Positions 39,791-51,798 of a stretch of DNA of 64,000 nt are shown here, piece by piece; the first letter of the stretch is position 1, and each line of letters opens with the position of its first letter. The DNA lies in the NCBI GenBank assembly GCA_003117195.1, contig BDSI01000024.1:1153168-1217167 (forward strand), written 5' to 3'. The translations under genes and the position numbers were made by a program. The notes under the pieces are model-generated. The model ran no database searches. It was not told the origin of the DNA and saw only the letters and a program-made list of their open reading frames with translations. The DNA is from Eudorina sp. 2006-703-Eu-15 (lineage: Eukaryota; Chlorophyta; Chlorophyceae; Chlamydomonadales; Volvocaceae).

Positions 39791-42700
39791 GGGCGGTCGG
39801 GCTGCCGTCTGGATGTTGGCGAGAAGATGGGGTCCACCGCGCTGCCCATTACCTGGCGCATTATTCCCCTCCGTCTCCCTGCGCGCCCAGGGGGAACTCG
39901 AACGAAATAAGCCCATCGGGGGGGGGGGTTCAGGTGGGCGGGTTCGTGCAGCTTAGGGGAAGGATGTGCAGCGCTGAAGAGGCGCTGCCACCGGACAGGG
40001 GCAGGAGAAGAGCAGTGCGGAACACAGCAAGGGCAGGGCAGAGCCTGCCAGTAATAAACGGAACGGGCCTTGGCGCGGTGGTTTACGCGGGGTGGTCTGG
40101 GCCAGTGCTTCTGGGCCAGTGCTGAGCGCGCGAAGGCAGCATTGTCCTCCCAACCAGTCCCATCGGTGATAGCGCTCCTAAGCCGCTGCTGCTACCGTTA
40201 CGTACACGCCGTCATCCCTGCTGCCACCGTCCGCCCCGGTGGCGCGCCAGTCCATGTCTGTCCCCTGCCTGCCAACCCGTCTCCTCTCTCCCGACCCCTC
40301 CCCCGGAAGGGCGGGGCAGGGGCAGGAATGCATGGACCAATTCAGGTCCTTACCAGCAGCTCGACGGCGGTGTCGGCCGCAGCATCATTGTGTGTTTTGG
40401 GTGATGGTGGTGGTGGTGGTGGTAGGGGGCTGGTGAGCGGGGGCGTTCTTAGTGTTGAACCGCTTGTAGGAGGAGGAACAAGACGGAGATGAGGAGGATG
40501 GAAATACTCGAAGACTCGTTAACTGGTTCAATGGGCTGGCGCGAAGGCGGGTGAGGGGAGGCGGGGCTGGGGCCCGGCGGGCCGGATCGAGCCTTAGGGG
40601 GAGCGGGGAGGGGCTGCCATTGAGCAACAGCTGTGTGATGCGAAGGATGGGCGACTGACGTTTTTGAGGTGACGGTCGTGGATGGCCGGTCCCGGGGGGT
40701 TGCGGGCTTGCGGCTTGGCTGTGGACTGGCACTTGCGACCGGCGGGAGGTGCTGGTGGCCAGGGTAGCAGAGGGAAGGCGGGATGGCAGGCCCGGTGTTC
40801 GGTACGGCTCGGCACGGCGTCGAAACGCGATGCCGCGCGCGGGCGAGTCTGTTGTCTGATATCTGATGATGCGGAGACAGCACTTGCGGTGCGGGGCGAG
40901 GACATTGGGGGCCAAAGGGGCGGGGTTCATTGGGGGGCGGTGGGCGATGTCAACGAAGGCATTGTTCGAAGTGCGGAGGCGGCACTGTTCGAAGGAGGGG
41001 GAGCACTTGGCAGCCCCCTAGTGCCCCGTGGGAGGTGGGACTGAACCGGTGGATACCCGCCAGAGGGCTCTGGAGCTGACACCGAGCACACACGGTACTG
41101 GCTCACCGAACTCACTGACGTCGCGGATTCGCCCCCGCGTAAGAGTACAGTACTTGGGTTTGGGGACGATGCAAACTGACACGTGCGTGCGCACGGGCTG
41201 GATTGACAGACGGACAGACTGACGGACAGTCGGACGCAGGGACTGGCGGCGAGCCGGCGATGGCGCCCGCTACGGCAGTAGTTAAAGAGTCATGGGGGTA
41301 CCGTAGACTGGGGAGGGAGGGGACTGGGGAGGGACGTCCCTCCCGCGAGCACCACACCGCTGTGTGCGCATGAAGAATAAAGTATTGAGCAGACCACCAC
41401 CACAGCCCCCTATTCCTCCCTCACCTCACCAACCATCCCCTGCGGCAGCGTCCGGTTCCCTCGGTGCCGGGTCGGGCCGGGGACCAGCGGATTGGGTGGG
41501 GCACAGGGGTGCTTAGCTGTACACCTGTACTGCGGTACGGATTAAGGTATGCCGTATGTGCGTTGGAAGGTACGAAGTAGAGGACGTGAGGGCGAAGGGG
41601 ACGCGGGAAAGCAGGGACGGGTCGGACCGCGGTACCGCAATCAGGATACTCTGAAAGGGAAAGCGTCGTACAGTACTGCACTGCACGAATACGGTACCGA
41701 CAGCGACCTTGTGTTGTGACGCTGCGCGACCGTCCCGCCGTTCGGAATCTCACTCCGTCCTTTCCTTTCACTTTACTTCTTTCATTGGGGAGTGCTATAA
41801 TCATTCCAACACATCCATTGCGCGCCCCTCAGCCTTCGCCGTCCGTTTCGTCTGTCCGTTGAATCCTCCACGTGCTTTGTTTTCAGCCTCATTTATGCGT
41901 CGTCAAGGGCCGCTGCCATGGCGGCAGCGTCCCTGGAGCCTGTACCTTGGCAACTGCCGTGGCTTCCTGCTTTCAGGCCTTGGAGCCAAACCATGATGAT
42001 GCATGCCTGCACGTCTCCAGGATGCGGCCATTGCCGCCCTCCCTCCCCCTCCCCCTCCCCTTACGCGGGACCGCTGCGACGCGGGCACACGGGGGACAGC
42101 ACACGGGGCACAGCGTGCCCTGGCTGGACTCTGGCCAGAGGGGCAGGGGCGCGGCCTCGGGTCCTGCATGTGGAGGGTGGGGTGCGCGCTGTGCGGCTGG
42201 TTAGGGTCGTAGGACTGTGGGGTTGGTCGTGATGAGGGCCTTGGGAGGGGTGGGTGTCCGGCTGGTGTCTGGGGCCCAGAGGACCGCTGGTTGGCCTCGG
42301 GAGGGGTGGGGAGCTGTCCGTGCCGTTCGGTAACCGTAGTGGTGTGCGGGCGACCTGATGGGCCAACTGTGCTGCCGCAGCATGATGGTCGTCTAGGGTG
42401 ATCGACGGGTGGTCGGGTCGCGCTGTGCTGGGCTTGGCACGTCGCCGTGGCGCGGTGTGGGGCTTCGGGACCTTCGACACTACTGGGGTGGCCGACTGGC
42501 AGTCCGTGTGGAACTGTGGATGGGCAGGCTGAGGTGTGGAACCGCGGAAAGGGGGGCAGGGCTGGGGACAGGCTGCTGCGTTGCGAGACAGGCGTTCACC
42601 TTTACCCCGTCATCTTTGCGGGCTACCGTGCATCGCAGCGAGCGATCGTAATAATGCTGCATTTATGGAACGTCATCTCTATTATATTCCGTTGGCTTGG

Positions 42701-42867
42701 CATGTGGCATTCCTGTCACCGACATCGCAGCCAAGCCGCTGAACCACCGCGCGCTGGTGTGAGGGCGCATCAATCCGCAGCACGATAACTGTAGTACATT
42801 AACTTTTTGACGTTTGGATCCGAACCCCTTATGCAAACGAGTCGTAGCGTTTTTACCTGCTACTGCT

Positions 42868-42898
<31 letters not shown>

Positions 42899-44028
42899 AT
42901 GTTTGACGATGGCGGGTGGGTTGGGTTGGAGGTTAGTTTGCTTGGGGACGTTTGATGTGGCATCGGTGTGTACATCGCGGCGGCACCCGCTTCTGTGTAA
43001 TGCCGCGTCAATACGTCCATACTACTGCAGACGCTCTCATCACTATCCTGCCCGCCTGACCGACATGCAGGCTGCCCTCCCTCCCTGCGCCAGATCGGGC
43101 AGATAGATGGGTTGTGGTGTGCCATGCCCACCGGTGCTTGGAAGTGGTACTGGCCACATCCCCACTGGTGTTGGAAAGGGTCCCTCCCCTCCCGCCCGCT
43201 CAGAAAACGGTGCGCGCGATGTGTGCAACTGTTTGACGAGTCGACGTGTCACGCGTATCCCTCATTGGTCATCAGTCGACCAGCCACAGGCGGCTGCCAC
43301 CGTGTGCCGTGCCACCGGTGCAATGCGTGCCCGTGTGCTGCTGTCAGGGCGTCACAGTTTGCGGTGAGATACACCCGGTGATCCTCTGGGGACCCCACAT
43401 CGGTCATACGGAGGGGCACGACGAGTACCGGTACCTCAACAGGGCGCCCTTCATCACATGCCACTGAGCCCGAGCCCCTCAGACAAAGTGCGGAGACGAA
43501 GATGTGCAGCGGCGGCTAGCTCAGTCCGCACGCATGTAGGGTCTAGGTATACTGAACACTGACACCGTCAGCCCTCCCTCCGGTGACCCCAGCACCCCAC
43601 GCCGCGCTTCCAGCTGCGGCGCATCAAACGGAATTCCTTTCAGACCACGCACGTCCACCCCCTTGAACTCTCGTTTCGCCGTGTTCGTTCTGGACCCGTG
43701 TAGCTCAATGCACGAGGAACACATACCCCCCTCCCTCCACCTCCTCCCACCACCACCTCGCACAACACTCAAAAACGCCTACGGAGCCGGGCAGTCATCC
43801 ATGCTACAGACGGGCCCGTTACGGAGAAGTAACCCTGTGGAGGAGTCCCTGTCATCTAGGCCGCGCCCATACGCGCTCCAGGTGTTCTTCGGTAGCATGT
43901 GGGAATCCTGCAGTGGTTTCGGAGTCCGTGCAAGCAGCGCACCCTGCTGTTTGTATATAAATTGAATTCTCTTATGACGAATTCTGGCAATTGTGAAAAT
44001 GTCAGACAAATACACGGACAGGCGCATA
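39791..44028. other. Gene-poor region after the NLR-like gene
   Basis: No supported gene over 4.2 kb. Open frames at 40385-40930 (-) and 41709-41996 (+) lack domains and splice context. 42869-42900 is a CTG/ATG trinucleotide run. The stretch is GC-rich with scattered GTACGG motifs. Confidence 0.5.
42869..42900. repeat. (CTG)n(ATG)n trinucleotide repeat
   Basis: About five CTG units run straight into seven GAT units. Confidence 0.9.
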
Positions 44029-44036
44029 CACACATC
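44029..44036. repeat. Left 8-bp target-site duplication (CACACATC)
   Basis: Identical to the 8 bp that follow the right inverted repeat at 46698-46705. Confidence 0.85.
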
Positions 44037-44200
44037 GAGCTATGGACGGGTCCCCGTGCACGCGGAAGTCATTGGGACGGGGACCCCCAAACGAACGGCG
44101 CTAGGCCTCGCACGGGGACCAAAAGACCTCCCCGTCAAAATCGCAGCAATTTTTAATTATTGTTACTTACTGATTCGAAAGTCATGGGTGCTTTTATTCA
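44037..44200 (+). repeat. Left terminal inverted repeat, 164 bp
   Basis: Contains its own internal partial palindrome (GGACGGGTCCCCGT and ACGGGGACCC), so the end could fold back on itself. Confidence 0.9.
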
Positions 44201-44339
44201 CGTGTAGCGAAGCAGAATATAGCCCGCGCGCGAGTTGACATCCTTACCACAAACATACGCACCACCATTGCACCACCAGTGTGACCGTTAGCGTTATACT
44301 CTCCCAGGCGTAAACAAAATCTGTTCAGGGGCTGCGGCT

Positions 44340-46325
44340 GGGGCATGACTAGGTCGGGCTTGGTCAGGGTAAGGGAGTGGGCGACGTCAGGGACTGGGCG
44401 GGACTGGGCCAGATCAGAGACTGGGGCTGGGCCAGGTCAGAGACTGGGGCTGGGCCAGGTCAGAGACTGGGGCTGGGCCAGGTCAGGGGCTGGGGCTGGG
44501 ACTGGGCTAGGTGAGAGACTGGGGCTGGGAGTGAGTTAGGTCAGGGACTGGGGCTGGGACTGGGCCAGGTCAGGGACTGGGGCTGGGACTGGGTTAGGTC
44601 AGGGACTGGGGCTGGGACCGGGCTCGGTGAGCGACTGGGGCTGGGACTGAGTTAGGTCACGGTATGGGGCTGGGACCGGGCCAGGTCAGGACTGGGGCTG
44701 GGACTGGGCTGGGGCTGGGACTGGGCTGGGGCTGGGACTGGGCTTGGTCAGAAACTGGGGCGGAGTCTGGGCTAGGTGAGCGACTGGGGCTGGGACTGGG
44801 TTAGGTCAGGGACTGGGGCTGGCCTAGGTCAAGGACTGGGGCTGGGCTAGGTCAGGGTCAGGGACTGAGGCTGGAGTAGGTAAGGGTTTGGGGCTGGGGC
44901 TGGGCTGGGTGAGGGACTGGGGCTGCGGCTGGGGCTGGGCCATGTCCAGGTGCTGAGACTGGGCTAGGTCAGGGGCAGTGGTCAGCCTAGGTCAGGGACT
45001 GGGGCTGGGGACTGGAGCTGGGCTGGGCTGGGTCAGGGGCTGGGCTAGGTCAGGGGCTGGGTATGGGGCTGGGCTGGGTCAGGGTCAGGGGCTGGGCAAG
45101 GTCAGGGTCAGGATGTGGGGCTGGGTGGGTCAGGAGCAGGGGGTGGCTAGGTCAGGTTCAGGGTCAGGGGCTGGGCTGGGTCAGGGGCTGGGCTAGGTCA
45201 GGGTCAGGGTATGGGGCTGGGGTGGATGGGCTAGGTCAGGGTGTGGGGCTGGGTTGGGTCAGGGGCTGGGCTAGGTCAGGGTATGGGGCTGGGTGGGTCA
45301 GGGTCAGGGGCTGGGCTAGGTCAGGGGCTGGGTATGGGGCTGGGCTGGGTCAGGGTCAGGGGCTGGGCAAGGTCAGGGTCAGGGTGTGGGGCTGGGTGGG
45401 TCAGGGGCAGGGGGTGGGCTAGGTCAGGGTCAGGGTCAGGGGCTGGGCTGGGTCAGGGGCTGGGCTAGGTCAGGGTAAGGGTATGGGGCTGGGTGGGTCA
45501 GGGCCTGGGGCTGGGCTAGGTCCGGGGCTGGGTATGGGGCTGGGGTGGATGGGCTAGGTCAGGGTGTGGGGCTGGGTTGGGTCAGGGGCTGGGCTAGGTC
45601 AGGGTATGGGGCTGGGTGGGTCAGGGCCTGGGGCTGGGCTAGGTCCGGGGCTGGGTCAGGGGCTGGGCTGGGTCAGGGGCTGGGCTAGGTCAGGGTCAGG
45701 GTATGGGGCTGGGGTGGATGGGCTAGGTCAGGGTGTGGGGCTGGGTTGGGTCAGGGGCTGGGCTAGGTCAGGGTATGGGGCTGGGTGGGTCAGGGCCTGG
45801 GGCTGGGCTAGGTCCGGGGCTGGGTCAGGGGCTGGGCTGGGTCAGGGGCAGGGGCTGGGCAAGGTCAGGGTCAGGGTGTGGGGCTGGGTGGGTCAGGGGC
45901 AGGGGGTGGCTAGGTCAGGTTCAGGGTCAGGGGCTGGGCTGGGTCAGGGGCTGGGCTAGGTCAGGGTCAGGGTCAGGGTGTGGGGCTGGGTGGGTCAGGG
46001 GCAGGGGGTGGCTAGGTCAGGTTCAGGGTCAGGGGCTGGGCTGGGTCAGGGGCTGGACTAGGTCAGGGTCAGGGTATGGGGCTGGGGTGTATGGGCTAGG
46101 TCAGGGTGTGGGGCTGGGCTAGGTCAGGGGCTGGGTGTGGGCCTGGGCTGGGGCAGGGGCAGGGGCTGGGCTAGGTAATGGGCAGGGACTGAGGCTGGGG
46201 TAGGTCAGGGTAAGGGATTGGGGCTGGGGCTGAGGCTGGGGTTAGGTCAGGGTCGGGTCTGGGCTAGGCCAGGGACTGGGTATGGGGCTGCGGATGGGCT
46301 AGGTCAGGGTGTGGAGGCGGGGTGG
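44340..46325 (+). repeat. G-rich minisatellite, GGGCTGGG/AGGTCAGGG type
   Basis: About 2 kb of tandem, variable units (GGGGCTGGGACTGGGCTAGG, TCAGGGTCAGGGGCTGGGCT). The G-rich strand is always plus. Higher-order repeats are visible: blocks of about 170 bp beginning TATGGGGCTGGGGTGGATGG recur near 45210, 45540 and 45710. Runs of three or four G at short spacing could form G-quadruplexes. The Gly/Trp/Ser-rich open frames across it are by-products. Confidence 0.95.
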
Positions 46326-46533
46326 CCTTGCTACGAGAGCTCGCGACCTCGGACGATTTCTAAAATCCTATCCTTTATCAATCCTTGTCGTTTGATATCG
46401 ACTGTTTCGGCAGTATTGTGTTATGGTGTAGCAGCTACTTTCGTCCTTTGTTAAGTCTTATCATAAGCCTTTGGTTGCTGTGGCTTCTTAGGCTCAAAAG
46501 ATTGATACACCATATATATGAACGCGAGATACT

Positions 46534-46697
46534 TGAATAAAAGCACCCATGACTTTCGAATCAGTAAGTAACAATAATTAAAAATTGCTGCGATTTTGAC
46601 GGGGAGGTCTTTTTGTCCCCGTGCGAGGCCTAGCGCCGTTCGTTTGGGGGTCCCCGTCCCAATGACTTCCGCGTGCACGGGGACCCGTCCATAGCTC
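46534..46697 (-). repeat. Right terminal inverted repeat, 164 bp
   Basis: Reverse complement of the left end with one visible mismatch. Confidence 0.9.
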
Positions 46698-46705
46698 CAC
46701 ACATC
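46698..46705. repeat. Right 8-bp target-site duplication (CACACATC)
   Basis: Matches the left flank exactly. Confidence 0.85.
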
Positions 46706-46788
46706 TGAACAGGAAACGCAAATGTCTATTTATATATTTACAAAATCGCAGTTATTGTCATCAGTTGATTAACGTCTGAGTATGTGAT

Positions 46789-46861
46789 GGCCGCGTGGCC
46801 CAATGGATAGGGCATCGCCCTCCGGAGGCGGGGATTGTGGGTTCGAGTCCCACCGTGGTCG
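46789..46861 (+). tRNA. tRNA-Arg (anticodon CCG)
   Basis: A 73-nt cloverleaf. The acceptor GGCCGCG pairs with CGTGGTC (two G-U pairs), with discriminator G. The D stem is GCCC/GGGC, the anticodon stem TCGCC/GGCGG, and the loop CTCCGGA has CCG at positions 34-36. The T arm is GTGGG-TTCGAGT-CCCAC. No intron. It reads CGG codons, which are used often here. A short T run follows at 46866-46869. Confidence 0.93.
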
Positions 46862-46869
46862 GGTAGTTT

Positions 46870-48483
46870 TAGAATTTTTGAGATGAGTGCCTTCTGAAGA
46901 TCGCGCAGATTACATTTCTGATTTCCTTGTCAGGCTCCCATGACGGCTCAGCAAATACCCAAACACCATGCTGGTCGTACGCTCGTACCCTGTCGTACCG
47001 CGCCGGACAAAGCGCGGTTGTGGATTCTGGGGATCATCCGGCTAACATATCCTGCTCAAGTGTTGCGCTGCTACCGGGCATCGCGCGTCTGTGTAGGCGT
47101 ATAGAGCTGTTCACTTGACTGAGGCGTCCGTGCGCCACAGAGTTGCCGGGTGCCGTCAATGGTGCACGACATCCCCTCTGAGCTCCAAAGTTGTCTGTGG
47201 GGAGTCGAGAGGGTGGGCGCCCTCCATTTCATGAGGATGATGGTTGGTCGGGATTAGTATGACTTGCGAGCTAACCGTTCTTAAAGTTCGCAGGAATTGA
47301 CGAGTTGTCGTGGATCGAGGACGATGGGCGCTGGTGGTGAGCGAACCCTCACAGACGTCGTGGGAGTTGAATGGAGCGAAGAATTAAGTGGTACCTGAAC
47401 GGTCCTCACCGGTCCGCACGCGCGACAATCTAATCCGCCGAGCTTCTCAGCCGCAATCGCCAACAACGGCATTCACGGCAACGGCATACCGGGCCCGTCC
47501 ACAGAAAACAGCTAAAGGCCCAACAATCTCCGGGCGCGGAAGACGTCGCGAGGTGAGCCTTGCGGCCGCGGCGCCCGAACCGCGGGTGCGGTATGCGCCG
47601 ACTCGTCCGGCTTGCGTCCGGGCAAACTGTCCTTGACACCTCGCGTGACAACCCCACCAGACACCTGGCCCATGCCGGACACACACCCTGGGCGGCGCGG
47701 CTTCGTTTTTTCAGTGTGTGGTGAGGAGGCTGCGGCAGTCACCGATGGCCCACGGTGTCCAACTATAACATCATCAATAAACAATCCCAGGCATGGCACC
47801 GCGCGACCTAGTCGTCCACGTCCGCCCACTCGCCGGACACGCAGCTGGCAAGGCTGCTCAATCCCTGCCTGCCGCCGCACTCGACGCCAGCCGCCACCGG
47901 CCCCGGCGCAACAGCTGTCCCATTAGCCTCTGGCACAGCGACGTTGTCTCCGCTGCGTCAGCCCCAATGTCCGCCGACACCGCCGGAGACACTCGGTCGG
48001 ACCCGGGCCACTCGCCCGCGTGGCGGGGAGGGAGGGGAGACACCGGGGCTGTTGAGCGGCCGACCGGGCCACCCGCCCAAACCCATCCAACCCCATCCCG
48101 CGCACGGCCTCGTTCCTCTTAGAGCCCGCCGAAGCCCTGCTCGCATCCCCCTGCCCGCGGCTCAGCTCAGGTCAGCGCTCGCGCCCCCGCGCCCCGCTAC
48201 CGGCGGCGTGGCCAGGCCACTAACGTCATTAAGTCAACTATGACCTGGATGCAAGTAAAGCAGACCTACCTACCCGCATGACAAGGCGCCCAGAGGCCCA
48301 AGCCAGGAGGAGGCCATGATGGCAAGGCTGCCCTCACTGGATTCGCTTTCAGCATCCAATGGGTCTTCCTTCCCCACCTACAGCACCAAACCCCACCCCC
48401 ACCATCCGACACGCGCGCACACACAGCACGACATCTGGCCATCGCACGCCCGTACTCCTGCCGTACTGCAATCGCCTGTCCTA
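46870..48483. other. Gene-poor region before the FkbM gene 3' end
   Basis: Short GC-rich frames on both strands overlap each other with no domain or splice context. Nothing is supported. Confidence 0.5.
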
Positions 48484-50488
48484 CTAATTCGGCTTGCACA
48501 GCACGTCCGGGACCTTGTACTTGTTCTGCGGCCCCGGGATGCGCGCCCCGGTGGCTGGGTCGTGAGGCGAGTACCCAAGCCCGGCGATGGCGTCGAACAG
48601 TCGCGCCGCGCCCGGGTGCACCCCCTCGGGCCCCTCGCTGCCGTGCGGAGGGGAGGTGACGTAGTAGTCGAACCACTCGGTGAGGATGAGCGGACGCGTG
48701 TACCGCAGCAGCGGCTTGAGCGAGGCCAAGATCGCCGGATCGAAACCCTCCGCGTCGATCTTGACGAAGGTGATCCGCCGCAGGACGTCCTCGCCGTACT
48801 GATCCTTCAGGAAGGACGGCAACGTGACGGCCTGGCGGCGACGGCAGCGGCGAAAGCGGGAGGCAGGGGAAGGCGGGCGCCGTCAACCCACCAGAGCGGA
48901 TCAGGACCCCACACCTCGCGCCGCAACCTCCCAGAGCTCGGTAACGGGGGCGCGCGGCGCCGCTGTCGGCACCGACTTCCACGGATCATAAATGCTGACA
49001 GCCGAAGCTTCTTCACCACCCTCCCTCCAGGCCCCCACCTTGTCGCCACCTCCCCCCGACCTCAATGTCGGCGCCCATCGACTGCTGAGTCGTCCGCAGA
49101 TCCTGCCGCTCTCCCAGCTATCACTGCGTACAGTGCTGTACGGTGCTGTACGGTGCTGTACGGTGCGTCCCTCAGTCTCCTCGGGTCACTCGCTCCGCGG
49201 CAGCTTTCTATAGTAGTAGTACCGTTACAGTGTGGATAGGCTTCCGGGACCTGTCTAAGGGTTTATGTCGCGGTCCGCGGCAGCTTTCTAGACGCCAGGG
49301 CAACCCGCATTCGGCCGCGCAACAGTTGGGCTGCGGCCATCCTCTGCAGGGGGCTGCTGCCGCAATAAAAGGAGTTGGCCGCATTAGCTACGCTACTGAC
49401 ATTACACATGGCCGGCCGCCGGCGCCTCCACCGCCTCTCCCCGCGCCTTGCCCCCCCTTGTCAATAAAGACCTTGGCCCCCCTCCCTCCCGTCCGCTCAC
49501 CGGCACACGCAGCGGGCTCTCCTTGTTGGCGTCCTTCCAGCTGCCCAGGATGCCGCCGTTGCACATATCGCCGCCGTACGTGAAGGTGAGCTCCGTCACG
49601 TTGCCGTCCCCCGCCGCCACATTGTGGGTGCGGATGTTGAGGCCCGGGTTGAGCAGCGCATTCACTTCGAGCACCCGGTAGCTGAACGGGTTGGGCTCCA
49701 AGGCGATGACCATGTCCGCGTGTACGGCAAGCGGCACGCTGGTGTCGCCTGCGGTGGCGGGTTTGGGGGGTTGGGGGGGGGGGTAGCTGCGTGGGTGCGT
49801 GTGCGTGGGTGGGTGGGCTGGTGTTTTGTCCCCGGGGACAGCCAGCGGTCCCCCGAGGACGTGGAAGGAAAGGTTGATGGAGCGAACGAATGCAGTTTTG
49901 AGGTGCCGGGGAGCAGCCGGCAGCAGGCGTTAAAGTGTCATCATACAGCACAGGGGTCAGAAGCGGCGGTGAACCTGAGCTGCAGACGTGGTGCGATGTG
50001 GCCCACCGGAACATCCACCCGCAGGGGGGCGCGCACGCCCTGATGCGTGTCCTCTTTTTAGGTCGTCATTGCCAGCCTCACCGTAACATGCCCCCACGTC
50101 CACGTAAACGCCGCCTTTCGGCAGGATGCGGTCCATGACTTCGTCGGCGAAGAGCTTGTCGGGGTTCTCACGGTTCCAATCCCGTACAGGAGCTGTCGCG
50201 GTAGGCGAACAGCACGGTTGACTTGCCCGGCACGTTGCTCACGTTGTGATAGACATCAATCTGCTTTATGGATCCCAGCTCAGGGCGTATTGGTATCGCG
50301 GTATGGGTGCCGACGCTGCCTGAAGACCGCACCCACATTTTGTCAAGCCTGTCTGTAACGTGCTTTGATGTTAATTTTGGACAACGACTGGCTGGGCATC
50401 TAAGCGGCCAGATCACCACAAAACCTATAATTGTCAAGGCACACACAAGGCAGAGGGCGACTGTCCGAACGTTGTTCCGTGGCAGCAT
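48484..50488 (-). CDS. Membrane-anchored FkbM-type methyltransferase, about 333 aa, one frameshift
   Basis: S-adenosylmethionine-dependent O-methyltransferase fold; relatives in this superfamily methylate sugars or small metabolites. Exons: 50488-50082, 49748-49501, 48831-48484, all GT..AG. Residues 9-28 (ALCLVCALTIIGFVVIWPL) form one N-terminal membrane segment, giving a type II topology as in Golgi enzymes. Motif I is VYVDVGACYGDTS across the first splice site. It is followed by ALEPNPFSYRVLEVNALL (acidic ribose-binding Glu) and ITFVKIDAEGFDPAI, the FkbM signature. In exon 1 the frame breaks at 50174-50180: the upstream frame reads AYRDSSCTG then runs to a stop, while the downstream frame gives DWNRENPDKLFADEV. 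One G too many in ACGGGATTGG would explain it. With that correction all phases agree. The next gene upstream on this strand is also N-terminally anchored. Confidence 0.85.
49134..49166. repeat. 10-bp tandem repeat (TGCTGTACGG)
   Basis: Three to four tandem units in the second intron of the FkbM-type gene. The unit carries the GTACGG motif that is common over the window. Confidence 0.9.
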
Positions 50489-51798
50489 TTTATTGCAAGC
50501 TATTCAGATTGCGACTTTCAGCTGCATGTTCGCGCATGTTGCTCCCAATCTGCGCGCCTAACGACATGAAATGCGCGAAATGCTCACTCGGGGCAAAGCA
50601 CGCCGTACACCATGGTACTCCAGGCACCATGTGCCCCAACTTGGCATGGCTCACTGCTTTGTACAGGCATGCCTAATGAATAGTCAAATTTTACGGCGAG
50701 TGGCCAACTTTATGAATACGCGTGAACTTCACGGTCCTTATTACAAGGCTTCCTAACCGATATGCACGGTATGTGCAGTTCTTTAAGGGCACAGAAAATC
50801 GTCGCCATGTCGTCCTTCCGGGACAGCCTCTGACAGCCCGGCTGCCTGCTCCTACATTTCTCCAGCTGTCCCGGCTATCTGCGGCCCCTTTGCGCCAATC
50901 AAAACGCTAATAAGGACGACCCCGCATAGCCTGCGCGTGAGACCTCACACCCCAGCTGCGTAACGGGCGACCAAATGTCTTTCGAAAGAACCTGCTCCGC
51001 GCGCGATAGCTCCGTGGCTGATACCCTCTTTTCCTTGCCCTTTTTCACTTTCTCTCTCTCGATAACACATGCAGCCCCGCCCTCGACCCCTCCTATCCGG
51101 CAAATGCCGTCGGGCGCTTGCAGGCAGCCCCTAGCGGGCGGGGTACGGTTCGCATCCTGCATCTACCATCTAGCCGACATCGCGCAGCCAGCTCACCGAG
51201 CAGCCAACTACGGTACAGCGGCACGCCGTCGACCCAGCGCCCGCATCCCGCCCGTCTTTACTGCTTTGGGGAAGGGACAGGGGAGCCGTCTGTCCGTTCG
51301 ATTGACTGCGCGACTGATCGGTGCCTGCTACACGAATGCAAGTGCGAACTGCGAAGATCATCATCCGTTAGCTTACCGTATACGTGCAATGTTCCTGGAG
51401 AGCTGTCCTCAACCTTCCATACGCAAGCACGGCACAACGCCCCCTCCCGATTCGTGGCAGTCACACCTTCTATGCCGCCCACCTCCCATGCCGCTCCATC
51501 TTACGGAATTCCGATACATCGTCACCGCATAATGCCCGCCCGCATTATGTGGCTACCACCTATATGGACATCGCCGCCAGACACAGCCCCAAGGCGCCGT
51601 CGCGACCGACCCTAGGGTCACCTCTCCTCACCCGCCCGCAGCTCGTCCCCTCCTGCGTCGCCCTCCGCCAGCCGCCCTCCGCCCCATCACGGGCAGCTCA
51701 GCGTGCATCGACGTGTACGCTCCGTTCCGCACCGTTCTGCCAACCGCCACTGTTCGGGGCTGCGGACCTCCTTGAGGCCACCACCCCTCGCGGTGGAG
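50489..51798. other. Spacer between the two membrane-enzyme-like genes
   Basis: Upstream flank of the FkbM-type gene (50489-50800 moderately AT-rich). The remaining sequence is C-rich with overlapping frames that show no domains. Confidence 0.5.

Larger units (their letters stand above)
44037..46697. mobile_element. Non-autonomous TIR transposon filled with a minisatellite
   Basis: The ends are inverted repeats of 164 bp (44037-44200 and 46534-46697). They start GAGCTATGGACGGGTCCCCG and end CTTTTATTCA, and appear identical apart from one C/A difference. They are flanked by perfect 8-bp duplications CACACATC, the length made by hAT- and P-type transposases. The 2.3-kb interior has no transposase frame; it is about 2 kb of G-rich minisatellite plus short unique flanks (44201-44340 and 46330-46533). 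It must therefore have been mobilised in trans. The near-identity of the ends suggests recent insertion or gene conversion between them. Superfamily is uncertain because the termini do not begin with the usual hAT CA. Confidence 0.88.

Noticed and set aside
40385..40930. 181-codon minus-strand frame
   Set aside because: Low-complexity Pro/Ser/Thr composition, and its tail is a translated (ACC)n run. No conserved segment.
44345..46454. Series of Gly/Trp/Arg/Ser repeat frames on the plus strand
   Set aside because: They translate the minisatellite in all frames with many stops, and there is no start or splice context.
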